64,000 nucleotides of DNA from Minicystis rosea (lineage in GTDB: Bacteria > Myxococcota_A > Polyangia > Polyangiales > Polyangiaceae). The stretch lies in assembly GCA_001931535.1 (NCBI GenBank), contig CP016211.1:10648377-10712376 (forward strand), given 5' to 3'. Positions 17,914 through 28,774 of the stretch are shown one piece after another. The notes under the pieces are model-generated. The model did not search any database and was not told where the DNA came from. It saw only the letters and a program-made list of their open reading frames with translations. The position numbers and the translations under genes were made by a program. Numbering within the stretch: position 1 is the stretch's first letter; every line of letters begins with the position of its first letter.

Positions 17914-18944
17914 CGCGCGATGGCCCGCTCGACCTGCTCCGGCCGCGTGGGCACCGCGGCGACGAGCGCGTCGACCACTTGATCGGTGGTCACGCCGTCG
18001 GCCTCGCCCTCGAACGATCGAATCAACCGATGACGCAGCACCGGCTTCGCCACCCGCTGAATGTCGGCGAAGGCCACGTGCGCGCGCCCGTCGAGCAACG
18101 CCACCGCCTTGGCCGCGAGCACCAGCGACTGCGCGCCGCGCACGCCCGCGCCGAAGCGCAGCGCCCGCTTCACCACGTCGGGCGCGCCCGTCGTCGCCGG
18201 ATCGCTGGCGCGCACGAGCCGCGACGCGAAGCGCATCACCGGCTCGGCCACGGCCACGTCGCGGCAGAGGGCGCGCAGGGAGAGCAGCTCGTCACGCGCC
18301 AGCACGCGCGGCGGATCCCCGCGATCGCGGCCCGTCGTGCGCACGAGGATCTCGGTCATCTCGTCCTCCGTCGGGCTCGGCACGAGGACCTTGAGGAGGA
18401 AGCGATCGAGCTGCGCCTCGGGCAGCGGATAGGTGCCCTCCATCTCGATGGGGTTCTCGGTGGCGAGCACGAAGAACGGCTCCTCCATCGCGTGGCGCGT
18501 GCCGGCGATGGTGCACGCGTGCTCCTGCATGGCTTCGAGCAGCGAGCTCTGCGTCTTCGGCGTGGCCCGGTTGATCTCGTCGGCCAAGATCACCTGCCCG
18601 AAGATCGGCCCCTTGTGCAGCGCGAAGTGCCGCGATCCATCCGCGCTCGTGACCAGGATGTTGGTGCCCGTCACGTCGCTCGGCATCAGGTCGGGCGTGA
18701 ACTGGATGCGTGAGAACCTGAGATCGAGGCAGCTCGACAGCGTGCGCACGAGCAGCGTCTTGCCGAGGCCGGGCGCGCCTTCGAGGAGCACGTGCCCGCC
18801 CGCGAGCAGGCCCCAGAGCGTCTGATCGACGACCTCGTTCTGGCCGACGATCACGTGCCCGATGGCGTCCTTGAGCTTCTGGCTGGTCTCGCGCGCCAAG
18901 GACAAGCGCGCCTCGAACGATTCCGCGGCCGGGGGCTGCGTCAT
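17910..18944 (-). CDS. MoxR-family AAA+ ATPase (second copy)
   Basis: A 344-residue AAA+ ATPase with Walker A GAPGLGKT (56-63), MoxR-type FTPDLMPSDVTG, Walker B VILADEINRA, sensor-1-like ATENP and the PEAQLDRF motif. MoxR proteins act as chaperones that insert cofactors or remodel vWA-domain partners. The ATG at 18944 has a GAGGA upstream and starts 124 nt after the coiled-coil gene; a longer start at 19148 would overlap that gene with unlike sequence. The operon contains another MoxR at 24368 that is clearly different in sequence, so each may serve its own partner. Confidence 0.93.
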   Translation of the reverse strand: MTQPPAAESFEARLSLARETSQKLKDAIGHVIVGQNEVVDQTLWGLLAGGHVLLEGAPGLGKTLLVRTLSSCLDLRFSRIQFTPDLMPSDVTGTNILVTSADGSRHFALHKGPIFGQVILADEINRATPKTQSSLLEAMQEHACTIAGTRHAMEEPFFVLATENPIEMEGTYPLPEAQLDRFLLKVLVPSPTEDEMTEILVRTTGRDRGDPPRVLARDELLSLRALCRDVAVAEPVMRFASRLVRASDPATTGAPDVVKRALRFGAGVRGAQSLVLAAKAVALLDGRAHVAFADIQRVAKPVLRHRLIRSFEGEADGVTTDQVVDALVAAVPTRPEQVERAIAR

Positions 18945-19068
18945 GAGCGATTCCTCGAACGGAAGGGCAAAGGAGAACGCCGAGCGACATCGGATCTCGC
19001 CGATCCGCGAGCCGCACGCGGCCTGAGACGCGCGATCGACGGGAGGATGGGCTCGGCGTTCTCGGGCT

Positions 19069-20889
19069 TCATTTCGGCTGGAAGTAGCGGCCGACCTGCT
19101 CGCGATATTCTTCGGGCACGTCGCTGCGCTCGATGCCGCCGAGCTCACCGGGGGCCGCGTTGCCGAGGGCCCCTTGGCCCGCGAGGTTCGCCGTCTCGCC
19201 GGCCTTCCCCGCGCTGCGACCGAGCACCACGCCGGGCATCGACGGGGCCTTGTTGATCTTGCTGGTGGCGCGCGCCTTCACGCCCTTGCCTTCGATCACG
19301 CCGGTCACGCCTTTGTGATCGCCGGGCGGGCCGCTTCCATCGGGGCCGTTGCCCGGTGTGTTGCCGGTCTCGCCTTTGCCGGCTTGGGGCTTGTCCTTCC
19401 CGCTCTTGCCCGGGCCGGGGCCGGGCATCGGCATCGGCATCGGCGTCTTGCCACCAAGCTGCTGCTCCGCTTCGCCGGCGCCGCTCTCCGCTTCGCCGAG
19501 GCCCTTCTGGCGCTTGCCTTCCTCGCCGCTCGACGGCGGCTCCTCGGCCATCTTGCGCAGCTCTTCTTCGAGCTGCTTCTGGCCCTCGGGCGTGTCGAGC
19601 TGATCGGCGAGCTCCTTCTTCTGCTTCTTGCTCGGCTGGGGCGCGAGATCGCTGTCGGGCTCGTCCTTCAGCTTCTTCTTCATGTTCTCGGCGAGCTTCT
19701 TCCGCTCCTCGGGGCTCAGCTTGCCGAGCGCCTCGTTGAGCTTCTCGGCGAGGCGCTGCTCCTCTTTGCCGCCGCCCTTCTGATTGAAGTCGCGCGCCGC
19801 TTCCTTGCCATCTTCGCCGAGCGCATCACCGAGCTCCTTGGCGAGCTCGCGCAGCTTGTCGGCCTTCTTCCCCTGCTCGGCGAGGCGCTTCTTCTGCTCT
19901 TCGAGGGCCTTGGCCACGCCGGGGGCGCCGTTCTTCTTCGCGGCCTCGGCCGCCTCTTCGAGCGTCTTCTGCGCGCGATCGCGATCCGTCTTCTCCAGCT
20001 TGTTGGCGAGCTTCTCCATCTCGTCGTCGAGGCTCACGAGATCACGATCGCCGAGCGCCTTCTGCGCCTCTTTCAAGTCCGGGTTCGCGCTCAGCTTGCC
20101 GAGCGCGCTCTCGAGACCTTGCCGCTCCTGCCCGTCGCCGAGCGAGAGCTTCTCGGCCTGGAGGCCGTCCTTGATCTTGGCCAAGTCGGCGAGCGCCTCG
20201 CGCTTCTCGGCGCCGTCCTTGAGCTTGTCCCGGAGCTTCTTCGCGTCCTCGGAGAGCTTCTTCAAGCGCTCCCGCTGCGCGTCGTCGCGCGCGTTCATCT
20301 CCGCGAGCGCGATGATCTTCTCGAGCCCCTCGACCCGCGCGAGCTGCACCTTGTCCGCGCCCGGGCCCGCGCCGGGCTTGATGGGCGCAGGCGGCAGCGG
20401 CGCGAAGCTGATCCATCCGATGGCGGCCGCCGCGATCGGCAGTGCTGCGTGCCACGGCCGATAGAGCGGCGCGCGCACCGCCTTCGGCGTGGCCTTCGCG
20501 AGCGCGACGGTGGCCTGGGAGATCACGACGGCGCGCGCGGAGTCATCTCCGTGATCGGGCTTCCCATCGAGCTCGACGGCGGTGGCGATGGTCTCGTCGG
20601 CGTGGAGGCGAGCGTCGAGGTAGAGCGCGATGTCGCCGTCGGAGAAGCGGCGGCGACGCGCGATACCGAGGCCGGCCGCAGCACCGAGCAAGCCGGCGGC
20701 GGCGCCGAGAGGACGAAGCGCGCCGTGGCGCGTCTGCCAGAGCGCAGCCGACGCGCCCGCGCCGACCACGAGGCCCACGGCCGCGCCGGTGAGCACGTGG
20801 CGGAGGGCGAGGCGCGCGCGGACCCGACGCGCCCAGCGCTCGAAGAGCGGGCGAAACGAGCGTCCCTCGGCAGGCTCCGCGGAGGACAT
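19069..20889 (-). CDS. Membrane protein with long Lys/Glu coiled coil
   Basis: A 606-residue protein with two or three N-terminal transmembrane helices (about 31-75 and 150-165). A highly charged coiled coil rich in Lys, Glu, Ala and Leu follows at about 180-450, then a low-complexity Gly/Pro/Lys segment. The conserved ending GGIERSDVPEEYREQVGRYF resembles proteins found in MoxR clusters and related to DUF4175. It probably forms a long rod reaching from the membrane into the periplasm. The start at 20889 is 43 nt after the transglutaminase gene stop. No catalytic motif is seen. Confidence 0.82.
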   Translation of the reverse strand: MSSAEPAEGRSFRPLFERWARRVRARLALRHVLTGAAVGLVVGAGASAALWQTRHGALRPLGAAAGLLGAAAGLGIARRRRFSDGDIALYLDARLHADETIATAVELDGKPDHGDDSARAVVISQATVALAKATPKAVRAPLYRPWHAALPIAAAAIGWISFAPLPPAPIKPGAGPGADKVQLARVEGLEKIIALAEMNARDDAQRERLKKLSEDAKKLRDKLKDGAEKREALADLAKIKDGLQAEKLSLGDGQERQGLESALGKLSANPDLKEAQKALGDRDLVSLDDEMEKLANKLEKTDRDRAQKTLEEAAEAAKKNGAPGVAKALEEQKKRLAEQGKKADKLRELAKELGDALGEDGKEAARDFNQKGGGKEEQRLAEKLNEALGKLSPEERKKLAENMKKKLKDEPDSDLAPQPSKKQKKELADQLDTPEGQKQLEEELRKMAEEPPSSGEEGKRQKGLGEAESGAGEAEQQLGGKTPMPMPMPGPGPGKSGKDKPQAGKGETGNTPGNGPDGSGPPGDHKGVTGVIEGKGVKARATSKINKAPSMPGVVLGRSAGKAGETANLAGQGALGNAAPGELGGIERSDVPEEYREQVGRYFQPK

Positions 20890-20932
20890 GAGGACGGTTG
20901 TACCTTGACTCCGAAAGGGCGGCTAGCGACGC

Positions 20933-23082
20933 CTACGCCTTCGGTGAGGGGCCCGGCGGGGGCACGAGGGCCGTGCGGACGGCGCGCACGCGGTCCTCGA
21001 AATCGCGGCGCATCTCCTCGGTGATCACCTCGCCCCCGAAACGTGCGCGCAGGTACACGTCGGTCAGCTCGCCGATCTCGTCGGCCAGCGGATGCGAGAG
21101 GGCTTGCAACGCCTCGGCGTGACGAAGCGGCGGCACGCCCGGCGAACGGGGGATGCCCTTCACGCTCATGGCCGCGTCGAGCCGCTCGTAGAGCTCCGTC
21201 GCGAGGAGCGCGCTCTGGGAGCGCGCGCTCTCCTGCGCGCCGCTGCCGTACGTCCGCCGCCGCCGCCGGCGCAGATAGACGTAGGCCGCCACGCCGGTCG
21301 CGGCCACGAGCACCACCACCGCGATGCCGCTCGGCCGCGGCTTCGACCACTTGCGCGAGAGCATCGACGATCCGCGGCGATTGGTGAGCGTCTGGAACAG
21401 GCTCACCTGCTGGTTGAGATCGTAGCCGACGACGTGCCGCTCCCAGCGCTGGCTCGTGGCCTCGAGCAGATCGCGCAGGTACGCCCAGAAGCCCACGATT
21501 TCGCTCTTGGGCGCGGCGTCCGCGGGCGGGGTCGGGTCGAACGTCATCCACCCGACCTCGTCGACGTAGACCTCGACCCACGAGTGCGCGTCGCCCTGGC
21601 GGACCGCGTAGAAGCGGCCGAAGCGGTTGTACGAGCCGCCGATGAAGCCGGTGACGTTGCGCGTGGGCACGCCGACGGTGCGGAGCATCACCGCCATCGC
21701 GGTCGAGTAGAACTCGCAGTGACCGCGGCGCGACTCGAAGAGGAAGTCGTCGAGCGGCTGCTTGGCGCGGCCCGACGGTGAGCCGAGATCGTAGCGATAC
21801 TCGGTGCGCAGGTGATGCTCGATGGCCTTGGCCTTCTCGAGCGACGTGCCCGCGCCGCGCGACCAGTCTTCGGCGAGCTTCTTGATGCGGGGCGGGAGAT
21901 CGTTCGGCACCGTCAGGTACCGCGCGCGCTCGCCCGTGAGCCGTTGGAACGTGGCCGCGTTGCGCCGCGATCGATAGATCTCGTACTTGAGGCCGCGATC
22001 GTCGATGGGCTGGTAGCGGAACTCGCCCTCGGGCCCGCGGTAGGCGCGCATCTGCGGCTCGATCCCGAGCTGCCCGCGCGTGCGGATGCGCAGCCCGCTG
22101 GCGGTGGGCGGGAGGAAGATGACCGGCGGATCGATGGGCTCGAGGTCGATGCGCATCACCGGATCCGAAGGGTCGGGGTGGCGCTCGATCGTCACCCAAC
22201 CATCATCGATCTCGGCCGGAGGCCGCGACGCTTCGCTCTGCGACCACGCGCGCCCGTCGTACGTGTCGAGCGCCGTGCCGCGGAGATGAAGCGTCAAGCG
22301 CGCGGGCGGCGGATCGCTGCCAGGCTCGGGGATCTCGATGCGCATGGCCAGCGTCGGATCCGAGCGGAGGACGCCGACCTCGCCCAGATCGACGCGCCCG
22401 GAGAAGCCGATCATGCGGCCCGCGTGGCCCCGGTTCATGAGCAGGAGCGACAGGCCCACGCGCGGGAAGAGCACGAAGAGCAGGGCGGTGAAGACGAAGA
22501 TCGGGATCGAGAGCAGGCACGTGACCGCCAGGAACGAGCGGCCCACCACGCGCCGCGAGCGCAGGATCCGCGGCACGTCGACGGGGAGCCCCGTGCGGTC
22601 GCGCGCGCCTTGGCGATAGTTGCCCTCGACCTCGCGGCGCAGGTGGCTCAACACCAGCGCGCCCGGCGCCACCACCAGCACGCCGAGGAAGCAGAGGCCG
22701 TAGCCGAGCCCGCCGCCGAGCACCGTGCCGGCGATGAGATGGAGGAGGGCGAGGACGATGACCTGCTGATCGTGGGCCGCGCCTTTGCGCGTCGCGAGGC
22801 GGATGATCTGGAGCGCCGCCGCGAACTCGACGAGCACGTCGAGCACCGGCACATCCATGAGCACGCGCGCCACCTGGACGGCCAGCACGCCGAGCAGCGC
22901 CACGGTGTCCGCGTGCTTGAGCGCCGGGTGCCGCTGCCACGACTCGCGCACCGCGAGCGCGAAGACGAGCCCCGCGAGGATGACGGCGCTCACCCACCGG
23001 CTGAACTGACCCGAGAGCACCAGCGCGAGCACGCCCAGCGTCGCCAGCGCGTCGGTCATCACCCGGTGGACGAACCCGAACC

Positions 23083-23086
<4 letters not shown>
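20933..23086 (-). CDS. Transglutaminase-like membrane protein (DUF3488/TgpA type)
   Basis: A 717-residue protein: six or so N-terminal transmembrane helices (10-210), a periplasmic domain, then a transglutaminase-core domain with the full catalytic triad. The triad is C457 in RRGHCEFYS, H501 in GDAHSWVEV and D517 in WMTFDPTPP. A further membrane helix (about 575-595) with an RRRRRR stretch precedes a cytoplasmic C-terminal domain. This is the TgpA architecture, in which the periplasmic domain may act on peptidoglycan-linked or surface proteins. The GTG start at 23086 overlaps the DUF58 stop (GTGA); ATG at 23059 is a possible shorter start. All three catalytic residues are present. Confidence 0.92.
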
Positions 23087-24354
<1,268 letters not shown>

Positions 24355-24367
24355 GCAATCCCCTCGA

Positions 24368-25333
24368 TCAGAGCGGCACGGGGATGCGCGCCACCAGGTC
24401 GCGCACCGCGTTCTCGCACTCGTCGCGGCTCGGCACGTAGCCTTCCGCGTGGGCCGCGAGGCGGACGCGGTGGGCCAGCACGGCCACCGCGAGATCGTGG
24501 ACGTCGTCGGCGATGCAGTAGTTGCGGCCGTGGAGCACGGCGCGCCCGCGGGCCGCGCGGGCCAGGTTCATCCCCGCGCGCGGCGACGCGCCCAGCGAGA
24601 GCGTCGGGCTCGTGCGCGTCGAGGCCAAGACCGCGTGCAGGTACGTCGCCAGCGACGCGTCGAACTCCACCCGATCGACCTCGCGCTGGAGCGCCACGAG
24701 CTGCGCGGGATCGATCACCTGCGGCACGGCGCGGGCGCGATCGGGATCGCCGCCGTGCAGGATCAAGCGCATCTCCACCTGCGGCGGCGGGTAGCCGATC
24801 TTGATCCGCACCATGAACCGATCGAGCTGCGACTCGGGCAGCGGGTACGTGCCCGCGAAGTCCTGCGGGTTCTGCGTGGCGATCACGAAGAACGGCTCCG
24901 GCAGCGGCGTCGTCGAGCCGTCGACGGACACCTGTCCTTCGTTCATCGCCTCCAGCAGGGCCGATTGGGTGCGCGGGCTCGCGCGGTTGATCTCGTCGGC
25001 GAGGAGCACGTTCGCGAAGATCGGCCCCTGGCGAAAGATGAACTCGCCCATGCGCTGGTCGTAGACGCTCACCCCGAGCACGTCGCTGGGCAGGAGATCG
25101 CTCGTGAACTGCACGCGCCGCAGATCGCCGCCGACGGCGCGCGCCAGCGCGCGGGCCAAGGTCGTCTTGCCGACGCCGGGCACGTCCTCGACCAGCACGT
25201 GGCCGCGCGCCAGGAGCGCGATCAAGGCCAGCTCCACCGCCTCGGGCTTCCCCTCGAGGGCCTGCTCCACGGCAGCGCGAAGCTTCTGCAACACGGGCGA
25301 AGCCTCGCGTGCGATAGAGATCGCCGACGTCAT
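24368..25333 (-). CDS. MoxR-family AAA+ ATPase (first copy)
   Basis: A 321-residue AAA+ ATPase with Walker A EDVPGVGKTT (about 49-58), FTSDLLPSDVLG, Walker B VLLADEINRA, ATQNP and PESQLDRF. It is the first gene of the eight-gene minus-strand operon. The ATG at 25333 fits the family start; a further upstream start adds an Ala/Arg-rich leader. No strong ribosome site is seen. It probably remodels the DUF58 protein encoded 13 nt downstream. The 326 nt upstream, shared with the divergent UbiA-type gene, must hold the operon promoter. Confidence 0.93.
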   Translation of the reverse strand: MTSAISIAREASPVLQKLRAAVEQALEGKPEAVELALIALLARGHVLVEDVPGVGKTTLARALARAVGGDLRRVQFTSDLLPSDVLGVSVYDQRMGEFIFRQGPIFANVLLADEINRASPRTQSALLEAMNEGQVSVDGSTTPLPEPFFVIATQNPQDFAGTYPLPESQLDRFMVRIKIGYPPPQVEMRLILHGGDPDRARAVPQVIDPAQLVALQREVDRVEFDASLATYLHAVLASTRTSPTLSLGASPRAGMNLARAARGRAVLHGRNYCIADDVHDLAVAVLAHRVRLAAHAEGYVPSRDECENAVRDLVARIPVPL

Positions 25334-25659
25334 CGGGCCGATGCTAGCACGAGGTTCCGCGCCGGCTCGACCCGCGAATCGGCTCCTTGCGGCCGCCTGC
25401 AAACGCGACCTGAGTCACACGGCGGGTGGGTTCCCGATGCGGCGATCGCCGGGGAAAGCCTCGGGTGGATCGCGGGGTGATGGGGCCTGGGCCCCATGCG
25501 CGCTCGCCTGGTGACCCGGGTTCCCGGGCCTTCGGGGCCGCGCGCGAACGATGGAGAGGGATCGCGATCGGCTTCCCGGGCCACCTCGTGCCCCGGATCC
25601 CCCCGGATCTGCGCCCGAATCGCCGTGCCGTTCGCTGGCCAGCCCCAGGGTCGGCATGT
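25334..25659. other. Divergent intergenic region
   Basis: This 326-nt stretch separates the MoxR operon from the plus-strand prenyltransferase gene and should hold both promoters. A short perfect palindrome, ATGGGGCC TG GGCCCCAT, lies at 25480-25497. I saw no other gene and no promoter I could name with confidence. Confidence 0.4.
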
Positions 25660-26769
25660 ATGCTCCGCGCCGTCGTGGCCGCCCCCACCCCCATCCGGCG
25701 CATTCCTGATGCGTCTCGAAGCGAGAACGACGGCCCTGTCGAGAGCGGCGCGGCCCGCAAGCCTTCGTCTTCACCGCCCCCGGGCGGCGAGGCGCCGGAC
25801 AGCGGCGCGGCGGCCCACAAGCCGTCGTCCTCGCCGCCGCCCGACAGCCCGGTGCCGGTGATCCCCGAGTCGCCCGAGGGCAGCGTCCTCTGGCGCGTGC
25901 GCGGGATGATCCGCGAAATGCGCCCGCACCAGTGGGTGAAGAACCTCTTCGTCCTGGCCCCGGTGGTCTTCGCCAAGGAGCTGACGAGCCCGAAGCTCAT
26001 CACGAAGGCGCTCGGGGCCTTCGGGATCTTCTGCCTCCTCGCCGGCGCGGTCTACACGCTCAACGATCTCGTCGACGCGCCCGCCGATCGGGTCCACCCC
26101 GTGAAGCGATTCCGGCCCATCGCCTCGGGGCGGGTCCCGGTGCCGCTGGCCAAGGCGATGATCGTCGTCCTGGTCATCGTCGCGCTCGGCGGCGCCTTGC
26201 TCGGGCCGCTCCCGTTCTTCTTCGTCGCGCTCGCCTACTTCGTTCAGAACGTCGCGTACTCCTTCGCGCTCAAGAAGGTTCCGTATGTCGACGTCGGCTT
26301 CATCGCGCTCGGGTTCGTCCTGCGCGTCCTCGCGGGCGGCTTCGCCACGCAGACGCCGGTGAGCGGTTACCTGATCGCGTGCACCGCGCTGCTCTCCCTC
26401 TTCCTCGGCTTCGGCAAGCGCCGGCACGAGCTCGCCTCGGCCAACGCCACCAAGCAGCGCGCCGCGCTCGAGGCGTACTCGCCGCGCACGCTCACGGTCG
26501 CCCTGGCCGTCACCGGCTGCGCCACCGTCGCGAACTATCTCGCGTACACGCTGGACGCGAAGACCATGGCCTTCTTCAAGACGCCGTGGCTCTGGGTCAC
26601 CACCATTCACGCCCTCTTCGGCGTCGTCCGCTTTCTTCAGCTCGTCGTCGCGCGCCCCAAGTCCGAGTCGCCCACGCAGGAGATGCTCCGGGACGTACCG
26701 TTCGTCCTCAACTTCGTGCTCTGGGTAATCGAGGTGATCGCGCTCCTTTATAACGTCAGACTGCAGTGA
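25660..26769 (+). CDS. UbiA-family prenyltransferase (DPPR synthase type)
   Basis: A 369-residue membrane protein. The first 70 residues are a cytoplasmic Ser/Pro-rich tail with KPSSSPPP twice. From about residue 88 it has the start RPHQWVKNLFVLAP and the polyprenyl-diphosphate-binding motif NDLVDAPADRVHP with KRFRPIASG (135-157), followed by about nine hydrophobic helices. This matches decaprenyl-phosphate phosphoribosyltransferase (DPPR synthase)-like UbiA enzymes, which move a phosphoribosyl group onto a polyprenyl phosphate. The ATG at 25660 was chosen because the longer frame begins with Gly/Pro/Arg-rich sequence. It ends one base before the CPBP gene, so the two are co-transcribed. Confidence 0.85.
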   Translation: MLRAVVAAPTPIRRIPDASRSENDGPVESGAARKPSSSPPPGGEAPDSGAAAHKPSSSPPPDSPVPVIPESPEGSVLWRVRGMIREMRPHQWVKNLFVLAPVVFAKELTSPKLITKALGAFGIFCLLAGAVYTLNDLVDAPADRVHPVKRFRPIASGRVPVPLAKAMIVVLVIVALGGALLGPLPFFFVALAYFVQNVAYSFALKKVPYVDVGFIALGFVLRVLAGGFATQTPVSGYLIACTALLSLFLGFGKRRHELASANATKQRAALEAYSPRTLTVALAVTGCATVANYLAYTLDAKTMAFFKTPWLWVTTIHALFGVVRFLQLVVARPKSESPTQEMLRDVPFVLNFVLWVIEVIALLYNVRLQ

Positions 26770-26770
26770 C

Positions 26771-27514
26771 ATGTCGCCCACTGCCGTCCCGCAGGACACA
26801 CCGGCCACGCCGCCGCCCGATCTCGGTCGGCGCAGCGATCCCTGGACCGATCTGGCCCTGACGCTTCCGATCTTCGTCATCTATCACCTCGGCGTCATCT
26901 TCCTCCCGGTGCGCAACGCCGCCGATCCGGTGACGAGCGAGCTCCGCACGCTGGCCAAGCACAGCCTGCTCACGTACACGGCGCTCACGCTCGCGATAGG
27001 CGCCGTCTTCGTTGCGGTGCTCTTCACCATGGGCCGCCGCCAGGCCCTCGAGCCGAAGCGCTTTCTCTACGTCGGCATCGAAGGCACGCTCTACGCGGTG
27101 CTCATGCGCTTCGCCGGCTCGTACGTGGTCGGCTCCCTCCGCCTCGCCGGCGGCGGCGGAGGCGGCGGTGAAGACTCGGTGTTCTCCAGCGTGGTGATGG
27201 CGCTCGGCGCCGGCTTCTACGAAGAGGTCTGCTTCCGCGTCGGCCTCTTCGGCGTGGGCGCGATCATCCTCCGCAAGATGCTCGGCACCGGCTTCAAGGG
27301 CTACGCCGCCATCGTCTGTTGGGGCATCGTCGAAGCCGTCATCTTCTCGGCCTGGCACTACAACGGCGAGCTCGGCGATCAATGGGACGCCGGCTCCTTC
27401 GTCTTCCGCGCCGTCTGCGGCCTCGTGCTCACCGGCATCTTCGCCTTCCGCGGCTTCGCCCCCGCCGTGTGGACGCACGCGCTCTACGACCTCTGGGTCA
27501 TGATCCTCGGCTGA
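26771..27514 (+). CDS. CPBP-family intramembrane glutamic protease
   Basis: A 247-residue membrane protein of the CPBP/ABI family. All usual motifs are seen: EEVCFR (E151, E152, R156), AWHY with His196, and THALYD with His236. About seven hydrophobic helices surround them, and a Gly-rich loop lies at 127-133. Members act as CAAX-type proteases, bacteriocin self-immunity factors, or, in myxobacteria, as myxosortases that process MYXO-CTERM tails. Which of these applies here cannot be told from sequence alone, though three MYXO-CTERM proteins are encoded in this window. It starts one base after the stop of the UbiA-type gene. Confidence 0.85.
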   Translation: MSPTAVPQDTPATPPPDLGRRSDPWTDLALTLPIFVIYHLGVIFLPVRNAADPVTSELRTLAKHSLLTYTALTLAIGAVFVAVLFTMGRRQALEPKRFLYVGIEGTLYAVLMRFAGSYVVGSLRLAGGGGGGGEDSVFSSVVMALGAGFYEEVCFRVGLFGVGAIILRKMLGTGFKGYAAIVCWGIVEAVIFSAWHYNGELGDQWDAGSFVFRAVCGLVLTGIFAFRGFAPAVWTHALYDLWVMILG

Positions 27515-28098
27515 TCGGATCAAGCCTGCGCGCGCTTCCGATGTTCGAGCGCGCTCGCGCCTCGCGCGCATCGTCGATGCCGCCCGCGCATCAGGCGCAC
27601 GCTCGATGACGCGCGCGCATCAGGTGCTCGCTCGATGAGGTCGGCGCGCGCGCCGTCGATGACCTTCGCGCTCGCGCATCGAATGTGCTCCCGATGGTGT
27701 CCCTCGCGCGCATCTGGCACGGCGTCGCGCTCGCTCCTTCACGTACGCGCTTCACGCGTCGCGACGATGTCATCGTGCGCTTCGGCTTGCGTCTCGCGCG
27801 TGGAAGCGACGACGTCGCGCGGGCGGCGATGATGTCATGCGTGTCGTGGCGATCGGGTTACCGCGCTTCGTACGGCCCGGGGCAGCGTGTCGCGCCGTGC
27901 GGTGAGCACCACAATTCGGTGGCCTGGCTCACGGCGACCGCAAAATCGGTAACACCGAGGCGCACATCGAATGTGCGCGAACGCGGGCTTCGCGCGTTGT
28001 GTGCGCGCTCATGAATGTGACGGGGGCGTGTCGCTACCGCGTCACCGCGCCTACGGCACGGTGTCATTGACGCCGGTCGCGTCGTGGTGTGGGCGCGT
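27515..28098. other. Intergenic region, no clear gene
   Basis: A 584-nt gap between the CPBP gene and a convergent lipoprotein gene. It has two imperfect copies of a 29-bp unit (GCGCATCAGG...GCTCGATGA) at 27586 and 27615. Short Arg-rich frames are present, but none has a ribosome site or a family pattern, so I do not call a gene. Confidence 0.45.
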
Positions 28099-28584
28099 TC
28101 AGCGACCGGCTTGGGTCGGGAGCGCAGAGACGCAGACGCCGAGCTGGCAGGTGAAGCCGGTGGCGCAGTCGGGCTCGCAGGCCTTCACCGTCGTGGCGTC
28201 GCTCACGGGCGCAGCGGCGGCGGGAGCGAGCGGCGTTCCGGCCACGGGCGCGCCGCCGGCCGCGGGGCAATTGAAGAGCCGGCCACGCACCGTGTAGCCG
28301 CCGACGCCAGCGATCAGCGGTCGCTCCACGAGATCGACCGACACGTAGTTTCCACCGCGGAGCACCGCGTTGCGGAGCACCTCGCCGTGCGCGTCGCCCA
28401 GATCACCGACGAACGTCGATCCCTTGATGAAGCCCACGAGCTCACATGACGCGGGCGGCTCGGCCTTCGTCACGACGACGTGCGAAGCGACCTTGGGATC
28501 GAGGTACTCGCGATGGCAACCCGCGGTCGCCATTGCAGATGCGGCCAGGGTCACATGAACCAGGATGCGGATCGCGTTGCTCAT
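28099..28584 (-). CDS. DUF4156-like lipoprotein
   Basis: A 161-residue lipoprotein (MSNAIRILV leader, lipobox ATAGC, Cys23). The centre has a G-N-Y-V-type block (NYVSVDLVE) and an N-terminal VVTKAEPPASCELVGFI stretch that recalls the DUF4156 pattern. An Ala/Pro-rich linker leads to a Cys-rich end with CEPDCATGFTCQLGVC. The start at 28584 is preferred because it gives the lipobox; a longer start would place it mid-protein. Function unknown; probably outer-membrane bound and periplasmic. Confidence 0.7.
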   Translation of the reverse strand: MSNAIRILVHVTLAASAMATAGCHREYLDPKVASHVVVTKAEPPASCELVGFIKGSTFVGDLGDAHGEVLRNAVLRGGNYVSVDLVERPLIAGVGGYTVRGRLFNCPAAGGAPVAGTPLAPAAAAPVSDATTVKACEPDCATGFTCQLGVCVSALPTQAGR

Positions 28585-28774
28585 CGTCCCGACGAGTACA
28601 CCCGTTGACCACACCGGGCCAAACTCGCGCGCATTGACGAGAGGGGCCCCTTCCGTGATCCTCACCGTCGCCCGGCGCGAAGCACTGCGCTGGGGACCGC
28701 GCGTTTCCGCGCGGTGGCTTCACAGGCGGGGGGCGCCTTGCTTTTCCCGCGGTGACTTCACCTTGGGAGATTGC

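Noticed and set aside
19174..21024. 616-residue plus-strand frame opposite the coiled-coil gene
   Set aside because: It is a Leu/Ala/Arg-rich shadow of the minus-strand gene, which has a clear conserved C-terminal ending.
27685..28014. 109-residue frame in the 27.5-28.1 kb gap
   Set aside because: No ribosome site, no family pattern and biased Arg/Ser content.
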